Shown here: positions 1-6,445 of the stretch, piece after piece
Layout: the number at the start of each line of letters is the position of its first letter
Position numbering within the stretch: position 1 is the stretch's first letter
Assembly: GCA_902478945.1 (NCBI GenBank)
Contig: CABSMX010000014.1
Span: forward strand, 1 to 29,911
DNA length: 29,911 bases
From: an uncultured Collinsella sp.
Lineage (GTDB): Bacteria; Actinomycetota; Coriobacteriia; Coriobacteriales; Coriobacteriaceae
Reading direction: 5' to 3'
Translations under genes and position numbers: made by a program
The notes under the pieces: model-generated
What the model was told of the DNA's origin: nothing
Seen by the model: the letters and a program-made list of their open reading frames with translations, nothing else
Databases searched by the model: none

Positions 1-314
1 CACCTGCAGCGCCCGCCATCCCCAAGGACTTCCCCGTCGATTTCACAACCGAGATCTTCTGCCCCGGCCCGCTTCTGCACCAGCTGTCAACCTATCTCCC
101 CTACGGCGCCGACACCCTCGGCATCGTCGGCGAGTACTACTGGATCGCCCGCGAGCGCGGTACCATCGAGGTCGCGCGAAACCGCGCAAGCTTCCCCCTG
201 CGTTACACGCAGGCCGGCGAGCGCCGCGAAGTCACCGTGCGCATCCGCCGCAACACCACCGGAGGCCTCGGAGCCACCTGGACCATCGACAAAGTCGAAG
301 AACCCGAGCAGTAA
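1..314 (+). CDS. 3' end of an unrecognised protein (5' truncated)
   Basis: An open frame runs from the window edge (first full codon at position 3) to a TAA at 312-314, giving about 103 C-terminal residues. The peptide is mixed alpha/beta-like, with an aromatic stretch (EIFCPGPLLHQL, then GEYYWIARERG) and a basic, strand-like end (RREVTVRIRRNT, then ATWTIDKVEE). I do not recognise the family and see no catalytic motif, membrane segment or anchor. A strong intrinsic terminator begins 6 bases after the stop, which supports this being the true end of a plus-strand transcript. The frame has the high third-position GC of its neighbours. The start and the N-terminal domain lie outside the window. 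Confidence 0.7.
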   Translation, partial: PAAPAIPKDFPVDFTTEIFCPGPLLHQLSTYLPYGADTLGIVGEYYWIARERGTIEVARNRASFPLRYTQAGERREVTVRIRRNTTGGLGATWTIDKVEEPEQ

Positions 315-319
315 CGACA

Positions 320-360
320 AACGGCTCAAATCCAAATCAGGATTTGAGCCGTTTTTATTT
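320..360 (+). terminator. Rho-independent terminator after the first gene
   Basis: A perfect 14-bp stem (AACGGCTCAAATCC, 320-333, against 340-353) with a 6-base loop is followed by a T-rich run to 360. It lies 6 bases after the stop at 314. The A-rich 5' side could also let it work for ettA, which converges from the right and stops at 393. Confidence 0.9.
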
Positions 361-392
361 GTTGATGTTACGTAACCAAACCAGCAATAAAC

Positions 393-2072
393 CTAGTCAC
401 GCGTGAGCTTGCGGTGGATACGATGCGGCTGGGCTGCGTCCTCGCCCAGGCGCTCGATGCGGTTGGCCTGATAGGCCTCGAAGTTGCCCTCGAACCAATA
501 CCAGTTGCCCGGATTTTCGTCGGTGCCCTCCCACGCCAGAATGTGCGTGGCGACACGGTCCAGGAACATACGGTCGTGGCTAATGACCACCGAGCAGCCC
601 GGGAACTCGAGCAGCGCCGCCTCGAGCGAGGACAGCGTCTCGACGTCGAGGTCGTTCGTGGGCTCGTCGAGGAGCAACAGGTTGCCGCCCTGCTTGAGCG
701 TGAGCGCCAGGTTCAGACGGTTGCGCTCGCCGCCGGAGAGCACGCCAGCGCGCTTCTGCTGGTCCTGGCCCTTAAAGCCAAAGCTCGCCACATAAGCGCG
801 GCTCGGAACCTCGGTCTCGCCGACCATCATGTGGTCCAGGCCGTCCGAGACGACCTCCCATAGGTTCTTGTCGGGGTCGATGCCGGAACGGTTCTGGTCG
901 ACGTAAGAGATCTTGACGGTCTCGCCCACCTCGAGCTCGCCCGAAGTCAGCGGCTCCAGACCCACAATCGTCTTGAACAGTGTGGTCTTGCCCACGCCGT
1001 TGGGACCGATCATGCCCACGATGCCGTTGCGCGGCAGGGTGAACGAAAGGTCATCGATGAGCACGCGGCCATCGAACTCCTTGTGCAGATGATGGGCCTC
1101 GAGCACCTTGTTGCCCAAACGCGGGCCCACAGGGATGCGGATGTCGGTCCAGTCGAGCTTCTGGCTTGCGCGGGCCTCGGCCTCCATCTCCTCGTAGCGA
1201 GCAAGACGGGCCTTGTTCTTTGCCTGGCGAGCCTTGGGCGAGCTGCGTACCCACTCGAGCTCGGCCTCCATCCGCTTGGCGAGCTTGGCGTCACGGTTGC
1301 CCTGAGCCTCGATACGCGCGGCCTTGGTCTCCAGATACGTTGAGTAGTTGCCCTTGTAGGGATAAAGGTGACCGCGGTCGACCTCGCAGATCCACTCGGC
1401 AACGTTATCCAGGAAGTAGCGATCGTGCGTAACGGCAAGCACCGCGCCCTGGTAGTTGTGCAGGAAGTGCTCGAGCCACAGGATCGACTCGGCGTCCAGG
1501 TGGTTCGTGGGCTCGTCGAGCAGCAGCAGGTCGGGAGCTTCGAGCAGCAGCTTGCACAGGGCCACGCGACGGCGCTCGCCGCCGGAAAGTACGTTGACCG
1601 GCATGTCGGAATCGGGCAGCTGCAGGGCGTCCATGGCCTGGCCGAGCTTGGAATCGATATCCCAGCCGTCGGCGGCGTCGATCTCGTCCTGGAGCTTTCC
1701 CATCTCGGCCATGAGGGCGTCCATGTCGCAATCCGGGTCGCACATCTCCTCGCCGATCTTGTTGAAGCGATCGACCTTGGCGATCATGTCGCCAAATGCC
1801 ATGCGCACGTTCTCGATGACGGTCTTGTCATCGTCGAGCGGCGGCTCCTGCTGCAGGATGCCCACGGTGTAGCCGGGGGTGAGCCTGGCATCGCCGTTGG
1901 AGACCTCCTCGATGCCGGCCATGATCTTGAGCAGGGTCGACTTGCCCATACCATTGGGGCCCACGACGCCGATCTTGGCACCGGGGTAGAAGCTCAGGGT
2001 CACGTCGTCAAGGATTACCTTGTCGCCATGGGCCTTACGAGCCTGATACATCTGGTAGATAAACTCCGCCAT
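393..2072 (-). CDS. ettA: ABC-F ATPase EttA (energy-dependent translational throttle A)
   Basis: This 559-residue protein has the length and layout of EttA, a cytoplasmic ABC-F ATPase that binds the ribosomal E site and gates entry into elongation according to ATP level. It has two ABC domains and no membrane segment. Domain 1 has Walker A GPNGMGKST (38-46), signature LSGGE (162-166) and Walker B LLLLDEPTNHLD (182-193). Domain 2 has Walker A GPNGVGKTT (356-364), signature LSGGE (445-449) and Walker B LLLLDEPTNDLD (465-476). The charged linker of about 240-310 is the P-site tRNA interaction region in this family. The N-terminus MAEFIYQMYQARK and the FFPGAKIGVxGxNG-like stretch match EttA rather than Uup or antibiotic-resistance ABC-F proteins. 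AAAGGA precedes the ATG at a rather long distance (about 13 bases). It appears monocistronic, separated from the upstream sdpI-like gene by a terminator. Confidence 0.95.
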   Translation of the reverse strand: MAEFIYQMYQARKAHGDKVILDDVTLSFYPGAKIGVVGPNGMGKSTLLKIMAGIEEVSNGDARLTPGYTVGILQQEPPLDDDKTVIENVRMAFGDMIAKVDRFNKIGEEMCDPDCDMDALMAEMGKLQDEIDAADGWDIDSKLGQAMDALQLPDSDMPVNVLSGGERRRVALCKLLLEAPDLLLLDEPTNHLDAESILWLEHFLHNYQGAVLAVTHDRYFLDNVAEWICEVDRGHLYPYKGNYSTYLETKAARIEAQGNRDAKLAKRMEAELEWVRSSPKARQAKNKARLARYEEMEAEARASQKLDWTDIRIPVGPRLGNKVLEAHHLHKEFDGRVLIDDLSFTLPRNGIVGMIGPNGVGKTTLFKTIVGLEPLTSGELEVGETVKISYVDQNRSGIDPDKNLWEVVSDGLDHMMVGETEVPSRAYVASFGFKGQDQQKRAGVLSGGERNRLNLALTLKQGGNLLLLDEPTNDLDVETLSSLEAALLEFPGCSVVISHDRMFLDRVATHILAWEGTDENPGNWYWFEGNFEAYQANRIERLGEDAAQPHRIHRKLTRD

Positions 2073-2162
2073 TTGCCTGTTTTATCCTTTCTACCTGCTG
2101 TTTCTCTATTCTTGTTTCGCCTAAGTGGAAACGAAATGGAAAAACCAGCTCTGAAACGTAAC

Positions 2163-2190
2163 GAAAAAGGGGCATGGTTACCCATACCCC
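2163..2190 (-). terminator. Terminator of the sdpRI-like operon
   Basis: Read on the minus strand, GGGGTATGG (2190-2182) pairs with CCATGCCCC (2177-2169), with one G-U pair, around a GTAA tetraloop. TTTTT follows at 2168-2164. It lies about 70 bases downstream of the SdpI-like stop and ahead of ettA. A second small hairpin (GGGAA-CTT-TTCCC, about 2203-2215) sits between the stop and this terminator. Confidence 0.85.
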
Positions 2191-2257
2191 CTAATACTAC
2201 CTGGGAAAAGTTCCCCCGGAACATACTATGAACTGCGTACGCTAGTTTTCCGCAACC

Positions 2258-2962
2258 TTAGCGAGCGGCTCGCTGCGATTTGCGCCACAGCAGATACGAG
2301 TAGACGTAGACGGCTCCAACCGAACCAAACGCCAGAACCGCAATCACCGCGGCGACGACTTCACTCGAAAGCACGCTGCCTGCCACGCCCATCGCAATCA
2401 GGCCAACACCCAGCACCATAAAGCAGGCACCGCCAAAGCGCTGCGTACGGCGCCAGTTCTCGGGATTGGCAAGCGCCCAAGGCGTCTTGATACCGAGCGT
2501 ATAGTTCTGCTTCACACGCGGCAAGTAGTTGCCTACGCCGATGAACAGCAAACCGACAACACCGGAAATCAGCACGTTGACCGAACCGACCGCCGGCACC
2601 ACGCCCCAGACCGTAAGCTCTCCCAGCCAGCTTATGGCGCACATGAACAAGGTGAAGGCGATTACGAAGCCCTGATAGAACTTGCCCGAGGTTCGATATG
2701 CCTCACCTTTGGGATCGATGCGCGGCACCACGCAGAACATTGCGAGAAGCACCAGAGGCAGCACGCCGAGCGCGGAGGCCATCCAGCTGGGACCCCAACC
2801 GTCGACGGCGCCGTTCGCGCCCCAGTGCGTGGGAATCTGCCCAGGCAAGCTCGGCATCACCATGAGATGCGCTACGACATTGGCGACGCACAGAGCGACC
2901 AGCGCAATCCACACGCGCGACGATACCCCCGTGGGGTGAATGCCCTTGTTTTCGTTATTCAT
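2258..2962 (-). CDS. sdpI: SdpI-family membrane protein (DUF1648 + SdpI domains)
   Basis: This 234-residue polytopic membrane protein is related to SdpI, the immunity and signalling protein against the SdpC toxin in Bacillus subtilis. The N-terminal DUF1648 part has a helix at about 17-36 and the typical LPxQIPTHWGANGxVDGWG motif (39-57). Further helices lie near 62-80, 98-118, 128-147, 178-198 and 203-226. The SdpI signature (GNYLPRVKQNYTLGIKTPWA, then ENWRRTQRFGG) lies at 144-178. I place the start at the ATG at 2962, because GGAAGG (2976-2971) sits 8 bases upstream; an in-frame GTG at 2971 would add three residues. The gene overlaps the stop of the SdpR-like repressor by 8 bases, the classic sdpRI order with translational coupling. 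No sdpABC genes are visible, so the substrate toxin, if any, is unknown. It may serve general envelope-stress immunity. Confidence 0.85.
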   Translation of the reverse strand: MNNENKGIHPTGVSSRVWIALVALCVANVVAHLMVMPSLPGQIPTHWGANGAVDGWGPSWMASALGVLPLVLLAMFCVVPRIDPKGEAYRTSGKFYQGFVIAFTLFMCAISWLGELTVWGVVPAVGSVNVLISGVVGLLFIGVGNYLPRVKQNYTLGIKTPWALANPENWRRTQRFGGACFMVLGVGLIAMGVAGSVLSSEVVAAVIAVLAFGSVGAVYVYSYLLWRKSQRAAR

Positions 2963-3233
2963 CCTTATCACCTTCCGTGTTTGTAAAGCCCATAAACCAA
3001 CCGATCAAGTCCTGCATGACGGTAGTGTTTAAGCTGTATACGATGTTTTGACCATGACGTTCGTCGGTTACCAACCCGGCGTTTTTGAGCGTCGCCAAGT
3101 GATGGCTCAGCGACGGCTTACTGATATCGAAATGCTCGGCAAGCTCCCCCGCCGTGCAATTGCCCTCGCGCAGCAACTCCAAAATGCGCCGTCGCGTTGG
3201 ATCGGCAAGCGCCTTAAAACCCTCTCCCGGCAT
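2955..3233 (-). CDS. sdpR: ArsR/SdpR-family autorepressor
   Basis: This 92-residue winged-helix repressor resembles SdpR closely: FKALADPTRRRILELLREG (6-24), then the helix-turn-helix TAGELAEHFDISKPSLSHHLATL (27-49) and the wing region ERHGQNIVYSLNTTVMQDLIGWF (58-80). There is no Cys-rich metal site of the ArsR/SmtB type, so metal sensing is unlikely. In the known system SdpR represses its own operon and is sequestered at the membrane by SdpI when toxin is bound. I chose the ATG at 3233 because AAAGGGGG lies just upstream and the length matches SdpR. In-frame ATGs at 3248 and 3251 have weaker sites. Its stop overlaps the start of sdpI. The promoter carries inverted repeats typical of an autorepressor target. 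Confidence 0.85.
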   Translation of the reverse strand: MPGEGFKALADPTRRRILELLREGNCTAGELAEHFDISKPSLSHHLATLKNAGLVTDERHGQNIVYSLNTTVMQDLIGWFMGFTNTEGDKDE

Positions 3234-3267
3234 AAGACCCCCTTTCATCATCTCTCATGACGCGCAC

Positions 3268-3319
3268 ACTATACTCGATATTTAGATGTTTGTCTAACTA
3301 TCTAATACAGGAACATCTA
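3268..3319 (-). promoter_or_regulatory. sdpRI promoter with candidate SdpR operator
   Basis: On the minus strand a -35 TAGACA (3296-3291) and a -10 TATAGT (3273-3268) are separated by exactly 17 bases, and each is one base from consensus. The region is full of symmetric half-sites. TTAGAT (3282-3287) faces ATCTAA (3300-3305), bracketing the -35. TAGATGTT (3283-3290) faces AACATCTA (3312-3319). An internal TCTAA lies at 3293-3297. A repressor bound there would block RNA polymerase, consistent with SdpR autoregulation. Assignment of the operator to SdpR is inference. Confidence 0.7.
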
Positions 3320-3340
3320 TAGAACATTCGTTCGTATTTA

Positions 3341-3580
3341 GCTTCAATGGAAGTTGAAGCAGATGGGCCAGCTCCCTCTACCCGAGAAGGAGATGGACTA
3401 TGAGTATTGACGATGTCCTGACGTTGTTATTGCTTGTAATCGCGGCTGTGGAGCTCGGCATCCACATTGGAGGTCGAATGAAATAGCCGCCCCCGCGTAA
3501 TGCGAAGACGGCCACTTCTCACGCTACAAACGTGTTTGGGAGTTGGCCAACCCGCGGCAACGGGTGCCATCTGCTTCATC
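3341..3580 (+). ncRNA. Highly structured RNA enclosing a tiny ORF (possible type I toxin mRNA)
   Basis: The 5' part folds onto the 3' part. TGAAGCAGATGG (3355-3366) is complementary over 12 bp to 3567-3578. The next bases, GCCAGCTCCC (3367-3376), pair with 3538-3547 (10 bp, one G-U). The bases between the two 3' arms form a small hairpin, ACCCG-CGGCAA-CGGGT (3550-3565), so the whole closes as a three-way junction. A competing hairpin, GCTTCAA-TGGAAG-TTGAAGC (3341-3360), uses the same 5' bases. The enclosed 28-codon ORF has a strong ribosome site. Such 5'-3' foldback with alternative local folding is known in type I toxin mRNAs. The RNA could instead be a regulatory RNA in which the ORF is incidental. 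I see no clear promoter or poly-T terminator, and I could not match it to a named RNA family. Confidence 0.5.
3400..3486 (+). CDS. 28-residue hydrophobic peptide (candidate small toxin)
   Basis: This very short frame runs ATG 3400 to TAG 3486. It is preceded by AAGGAG (3387-3392) at 7 bases, as good a ribosome site as any in the window. The peptide starts MSIDDVLTLLLLVIAAVELG and ends IHIGGRMK: a short acidic N-terminus, one hydrophobic stretch of about 14-16 residues and a basic tail, as in membrane-acting small proteins and type I toxins. It lies inside a long-range RNA foldback. It is divergent from the sdpRI-like pair, whose immunity protein recognises a small hydrophobic toxin in Bacillus; a link is possible but unproven. 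It could also be a small membrane regulator or a chance frame. Confidence 0.45.
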   Translation: MSIDDVLTLLLLVIAAVELGIHIGGRMK

Positions 3581-3643
3581 TTATGCGAATCACTGCCTCA
3601 TTTCAACAAGCCCCTAGGGCTCAAATGGAATCGCGATAATACC

Positions 3644-3687
3644 TATAATGACGATAGCTAAAACACGATTCGCTTCCCCATCGGAGG
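3644..3687 (+). promoter_or_regulatory. Likely -10 element and ribosome site of tcdA
   Basis: A perfect TATAAT lies at 3644-3649 with no good -35 at the usual distance. GGAGG (3683-3687) directly abuts an ATG at 3688 but stands 6 bases before the in-frame ATG at 3694, which decides the start in favour of 3694. Confidence 0.5.
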
Positions 3688-3693
3688 ATGTCT

Positions 3694-4491
3694 ATGACCG
3701 AAACCACAGCCGCAACCCCCAACGAGACACGCGACACCAAGCTCGAGATCATCATGGGCCGCGAGGCACTCGACAAACTCGCCGCCGCCACGGTGCTGGT
3801 GCTCGGCTGCGGAGGTGTGGGCTCCAATTGCTGCGAGGCACTTGCCCGCGGCGGCATTGGTCATTTCGTCATTCTGGATAAGGACATCATCGCGCCCAGC
3901 AATATCAATCGCCAGGCCATCGCCTTTCAAAGCACCATCGGCAAGCGCAAGGTCGATGTTATGGAAGCCATGATCCACGACATCAATCCAGCCGCTACCG
4001 TCATCAAGCGCACCGAATACCTGTTGAGCGACAATATCGACGAGTTCTTCGCGAGCGTTTTGGAGCAGACGGACGGCAAGCTCGACTACGTCGTCGACGC
4101 CATCGACACCATCTCGGCCAAGCTCACCATTGCCAAATATGCTCAGGACCACGACATTCGTTTGGTTAGCTCCATGGGCGGGGCCAACAAGCTCCATCCC
4201 GAGTGCCTCCGCTTTGCCGACATTTTCGATACGGTACGTGACCCCATGAGCCGCATCATGCGCAAAGAATGCAAGAAGCGCGGAATCAAGAGTCTGCATG
4301 TACTGTTTAGCTGCGAGGAATCGGTTAAGACACAGCCCCGCGACCCTTCCAATATCCACGAGCGCACCGAGCTCGGAACCGCCAGCTTTATGCCGCCCAT
4401 CATGGGCCAGATGATTGCCGGCGAGGTTATCCGCCAGATCAGTGGCCGCGGCACCGAGCGCGTGCGCGCCGATGGCCAGCGCTTGGACTAG
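3694..4491 (+). CDS. tcdA: tRNA threonylcarbamoyladenosine dehydratase (TcdA, ThiF/E1 family)
   Basis: This 265-residue cytoplasmic E1-like enzyme is the TcdA/CsdL/YgdL type, which uses ATP to cyclise N6-threonylcarbamoyladenosine at position 37 of ANN-decoding tRNAs into its cyclic form. The Rossmann nucleotide-binding loop GCGGVGSNC is at 38-46 and the adenylation motif DKDxxxxSNINRQ at 62-74. The family stretches YVVDAIDTISAK (132-143) and SSMGGANKLHP (159-169) follow, with CEESVK further on. The length matches E. coli TcdA, and no C-terminal ubiquitin-like or MoeB rhodanese domain is present. GGAGG favours the ATG at 3694 over 3688. The TatD-like gene follows after 14 bases, so the two probably form an operon; both families are widespread housekeeping enzymes. 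Confidence 0.92.
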   Translation: MTETTAATPNETRDTKLEIIMGREALDKLAAATVLVLGCGGVGSNCCEALARGGIGHFVILDKDIIAPSNINRQAIAFQSTIGKRKVDVMEAMIHDINPAATVIKRTEYLLSDNIDEFFASVLEQTDGKLDYVVDAIDTISAKLTIAKYAQDHDIRLVSSMGGANKLHPECLRFADIFDTVRDPMSRIMRKECKKRGIKSLHVLFSCEESVKTQPRDPSNIHERTELGTASFMPPIMGQMIAGEVIRQISGRGTERVRADGQRLD

Positions 4492-4505
4492 CGGAGCGCG
4501 CCGAG

Positions 4506-5288
4506 ATGGAGCCCCGGTTATTTGATGCACACTGCCATCTTGATTTAATGGCTCACCCGGACGCCGTTGCCGATGAGGCAACGGCGCTGGGCTTGGGTCT
4601 ATTTGATTGCGGCGTCGATCCACGCGACTTTTCGGCCGCAAACGAGCGCGCTCGTCGCCACCCGGGCATCATCGCCGGCGTTGGGCTTCACCCCTGGTGG
4701 CTCGCCGATGGCCACTGCGGTTTTGCCGAAGTCAATCTGCTTTGCGAAGTTGCTGCCCAAGAACGCTACATCGGCGAAGTCGGACTCGACTTTTCCGCGC
4801 GCTTTGCTGGAAGTGAGCCGCTACAAATACAGGCACTTAACCGGCTCTGCGATGCGCTCGTGCAGCATCCTCTTACCGGGCGCGTGATATCAATTCACGC
4901 CGTTCATTCGGCAGGAGCCGTACTGGACGTCCTCGAATCGCATGGACTACTCATCCCAAACCCCGACTCCCCCGCTATCATCTTCCACTGGTTTAGCGGC
5001 ACTTCGGACGAACTCACCCGCGCGCGTAATGCGGGCTGCTATTTTTCCGTCAACGAACGCATGCTCGCGACCAAGCGCGGTCGCGAATACGCACGACAGA
5101 TTCCACTCGACCGCCTACTGCTCGAGACCGATGCGCCGGCCGAGCCAAACACAGAAACAAGCGCGCAGTCGCTCATCAGGTCGCTCACAAGGACCTCAGA
5201 ACGCATCACCTCGCTCAAAAACTGCGACGCAAAGCGCATCGAGTCGATAGTTTTAACAAATGCGCGCTCTGTTTTTGACCTTCGCTAA
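4506..5288 (+). CDS. TatD-family metal-dependent hydrolase
   Basis: This 260-residue TIM-barrel hydrolase is of the TatD/YcfH type; characterised members are Mg-dependent deoxyribonucleases or D-aminoacyl-tRNA deacylases. The metal-site landmarks are present: DAHCHLD (7-13, the HxH motif), GVGLHPWW (58-65), IGEVGLDFS (89-97, Glu91), SIHAVHSAG (129-137, His131), FHWFSG (160-165, His161) and LLLETDAP (204-211, Asp209). It is somewhat divergent from canonical TatD, so I give no specific substrate. GGAG (4493-4496) is 9 bases before the ATG. It is likely co-transcribed with tcdA 14 bases upstream and ends just before the inverted-repeat element. Confidence 0.88.
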   Translation: MEPRLFDAHCHLDLMAHPDAVADEATALGLGLFDCGVDPRDFSAANERARRHPGIIAGVGLHPWWLADGHCGFAEVNLLCEVAAQERYIGEVGLDFSARFAGSEPLQIQALNRLCDALVQHPLTGRVISIHAVHSAGAVLDVLESHGLLIPNPDSPAIIFHWFSGTSDELTRARNAGCYFSVNERMLATKRGREYARQIPLDRLLLETDAPAEPNTETSAQSLIRSLTRTSERITSLKNCDAKRIESIVLTNARSVFDLR

Positions 5289-5290
5289 CC

Positions 5291-5529
5291 CCTGGTGTGC
5301 AAAAAATGCCAAATATGAGTACTGCTACCGGAATGGATACATTTCTTTTAACTTTCCAACCGCCAGAATAATCCTCGATTGTCCGCTAATTAAAGCTTTT
5401 ACAGTCATTCATCCTGCGTTTTCGCAAATCTTAAACCCCTCCAGACGCTCAAATCACGTCTGAAGGGGTTGATTTTGCTGCGACTAAATTAGTCACAGTA
5501 CTCATATTTGGCATTTTTTGCACACCGGG
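5291..5529. repeat. 239-bp element bounded by 34-bp inverted repeats (MITE-like)
   Basis: The left arm (5291-5324, starting CCTGGTGTGCAAAAAATGCC) and the right arm (5496-5529, ending GGCATTTTTTGCACACCGGG) are reverse complements over 34 bases with one mismatch. The roughly 170-bp interior is AT-richer than the flanks and has no credible gene. It contains one terminator-like hairpin (5434-5476). The element fills the gap between the convergent TatD-like and kinase genes. Arms of this length with a non-coding interior suit a miniature inverted-repeat element or an intergenic repeat family. I see no clear target-site duplication and no second copy in this window, so mobility is unproven. Confidence 0.65.
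5434..5476 (+). terminator. Bidirectional terminator inside the inverted-repeat element
   Basis: AACCCCT (5434-5440) and CAGACG (5442-5447) pair with CGTCTG (5457-5462) and AGGGGTT (5464-5470) across a single mismatch, with a 9-base loop. GATTTT follows on the plus strand, and a T-rich stretch follows on the minus strand. It can stop transcripts of both convergent neighbours. Confidence 0.7.
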
Positions 5530-5561
5530 TCCCGAGGAGGCGCCTGCACCTCCCCGGGACC
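5528..5561 (-). terminator. Strong hairpin just after the kinase gene
   Basis: GGTCCCG plus GGAGG (5528-5540) pair with CCTCC plus CGGGACC (5549-5561) around an 8-base loop with one mismatch. The hairpin begins 7 bases beyond the kinase stop. No T-run follows on either strand, so it may protect the 3' end or pause polymerase rather than terminate alone. Confidence 0.4.
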
Positions 5562-5567
5562 GCTCGG

Positions 5568-6431
5568 CTATTCGACGATTGGTGCTCCGTGGCCCCAAGA
5601 ACCTTCCATGCCGCACACGGTCGAGGCAAACCCGGCAGCAAAGTCGAGCGCGCGCTCGATGGCCTCGGCGCCATCTTCACCACGCTTGGCGGAATCGAGA
5701 TAGCACATCAAAAACGAGGTAAGGAACGAGTCGCCCGCCCCCATGGTGTCCTTCACGTCCGTTACCGGTTTAGCCAGCTGGCGGTAATAACGATCGCCGT
5801 CGTAAGCAATGCAGCCCTCGACGCCCGCCGTAGCCGACACAAAACGCGGACCCAAGCCCTTCACCCATGCCAGACGCTCGCGGATCTCGTCCTCACTCGC
5901 GGCATCCGCCGCACTAAAGAAGGCGAAATCGACGTAGGGCGCAATCTGCTCGTAGTACTCGTCGGTAGAGTCGTCCGAAAAGTCAAAAGAGACCGTGACG
6001 CCCGCAGCCTTCAACTTGGGCAGCTCGCGCTCGGTAAAGCAATAGTTGCCCGAATGAACCACATCGAACTGCTTCATGTACGAAAGGTCAAAGCGATCGA
6101 GGACATAGCGCGCATCGCCACGGATACCGCCCTCGTTGGAGCCAAGGAAGACACGGTCACCGTCAACGACGGTCACGCGAGCCGCTCCGTTCTCGCCAAT
6201 CATCTGCTCGCACTTGTCAAGCTCGATACCCTCATCCTCGAGGCTTGCAATGACATGCTCGGCAGCGGCGTCATTGCCAAAAATGCCCATGTATGCAGAG
6301 CGTGCGGCACCGCATTTCTTGGCATAAACGGCGAAGTTAACCGCGTTACCGCCAGGATACATGGTGTGGATATGCTCGTAGCGATCGACGACGTTGTCGC
6401 CAAATCCGAGCGCGTTAACGTTAAATGCCAT
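5568..6431 (-). CDS. frlD: PfkB-family kinase, fructoselysine 6-kinase-like (FrlD)
   Basis: This 287-residue ribokinase-fold enzyme probably phosphorylates an Amadori compound such as fructoselysine at C6. Family motifs are the sugar-site PGGNAVNFAVY (26-36) and the ATP/anion-hole signature DTMGAGDSF (228-236), with Asp234 as catalytic base. Beyond general PfkB features it shares FrlD-like stretches: GDNVVDRY near the start, DRVFLGSNEGG (92-102), SFDFSD (148-153) and YVDFAFFSA (166-174). It is slightly longer than E. coli FrlD (261 residues). It is the last gene of the cluster, 14 bases after the deglycase stop, with AAGGGA upstream of the ATG. The exact substrate (fructoselysine, fructose-asparagine or another glycated amine) cannot be read from sequence. 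Confidence 0.85.
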   Translation of the reverse strand: MAFNVNALGFGDNVVDRYEHIHTMYPGGNAVNFAVYAKKCGAARSAYMGIFGNDAAAEHVIASLEDEGIELDKCEQMIGENGAARVTVVDGDRVFLGSNEGGIRGDARYVLDRFDLSYMKQFDVVHSGNYCFTERELPKLKAAGVTVSFDFSDDSTDEYYEQIAPYVDFAFFSAADAASEDEIRERLAWVKGLGPRFVSATAGVEGCIAYDGDRYYRQLAKPVTDVKDTMGAGDSFLTSFLMCYLDSAKRGEDGAEAIERALDFAAGFASTVCGMEGSWGHGAPIVE

Positions 6432-6445
6432 GGCCTTTGTCCCTT

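Noticed and set aside
1368..2231. Open frame of 287 codons on the plus strand opposite ettA
   Set aside because: It is a shadow of ettA and runs through the sdpI terminator. No recognisable domain or ribosome site.
3341..3580. Identification of the structured RNA as SRP RNA, 6S RNA, RNase P, tmRNA or a known riboswitch
   Set aside because: A GAAGCAG stretch recalls SRP RNA, but the conserved SRP loop is absent. I also do not see RNase P, tmRNA or T-box landmark sequences. Left unassigned.
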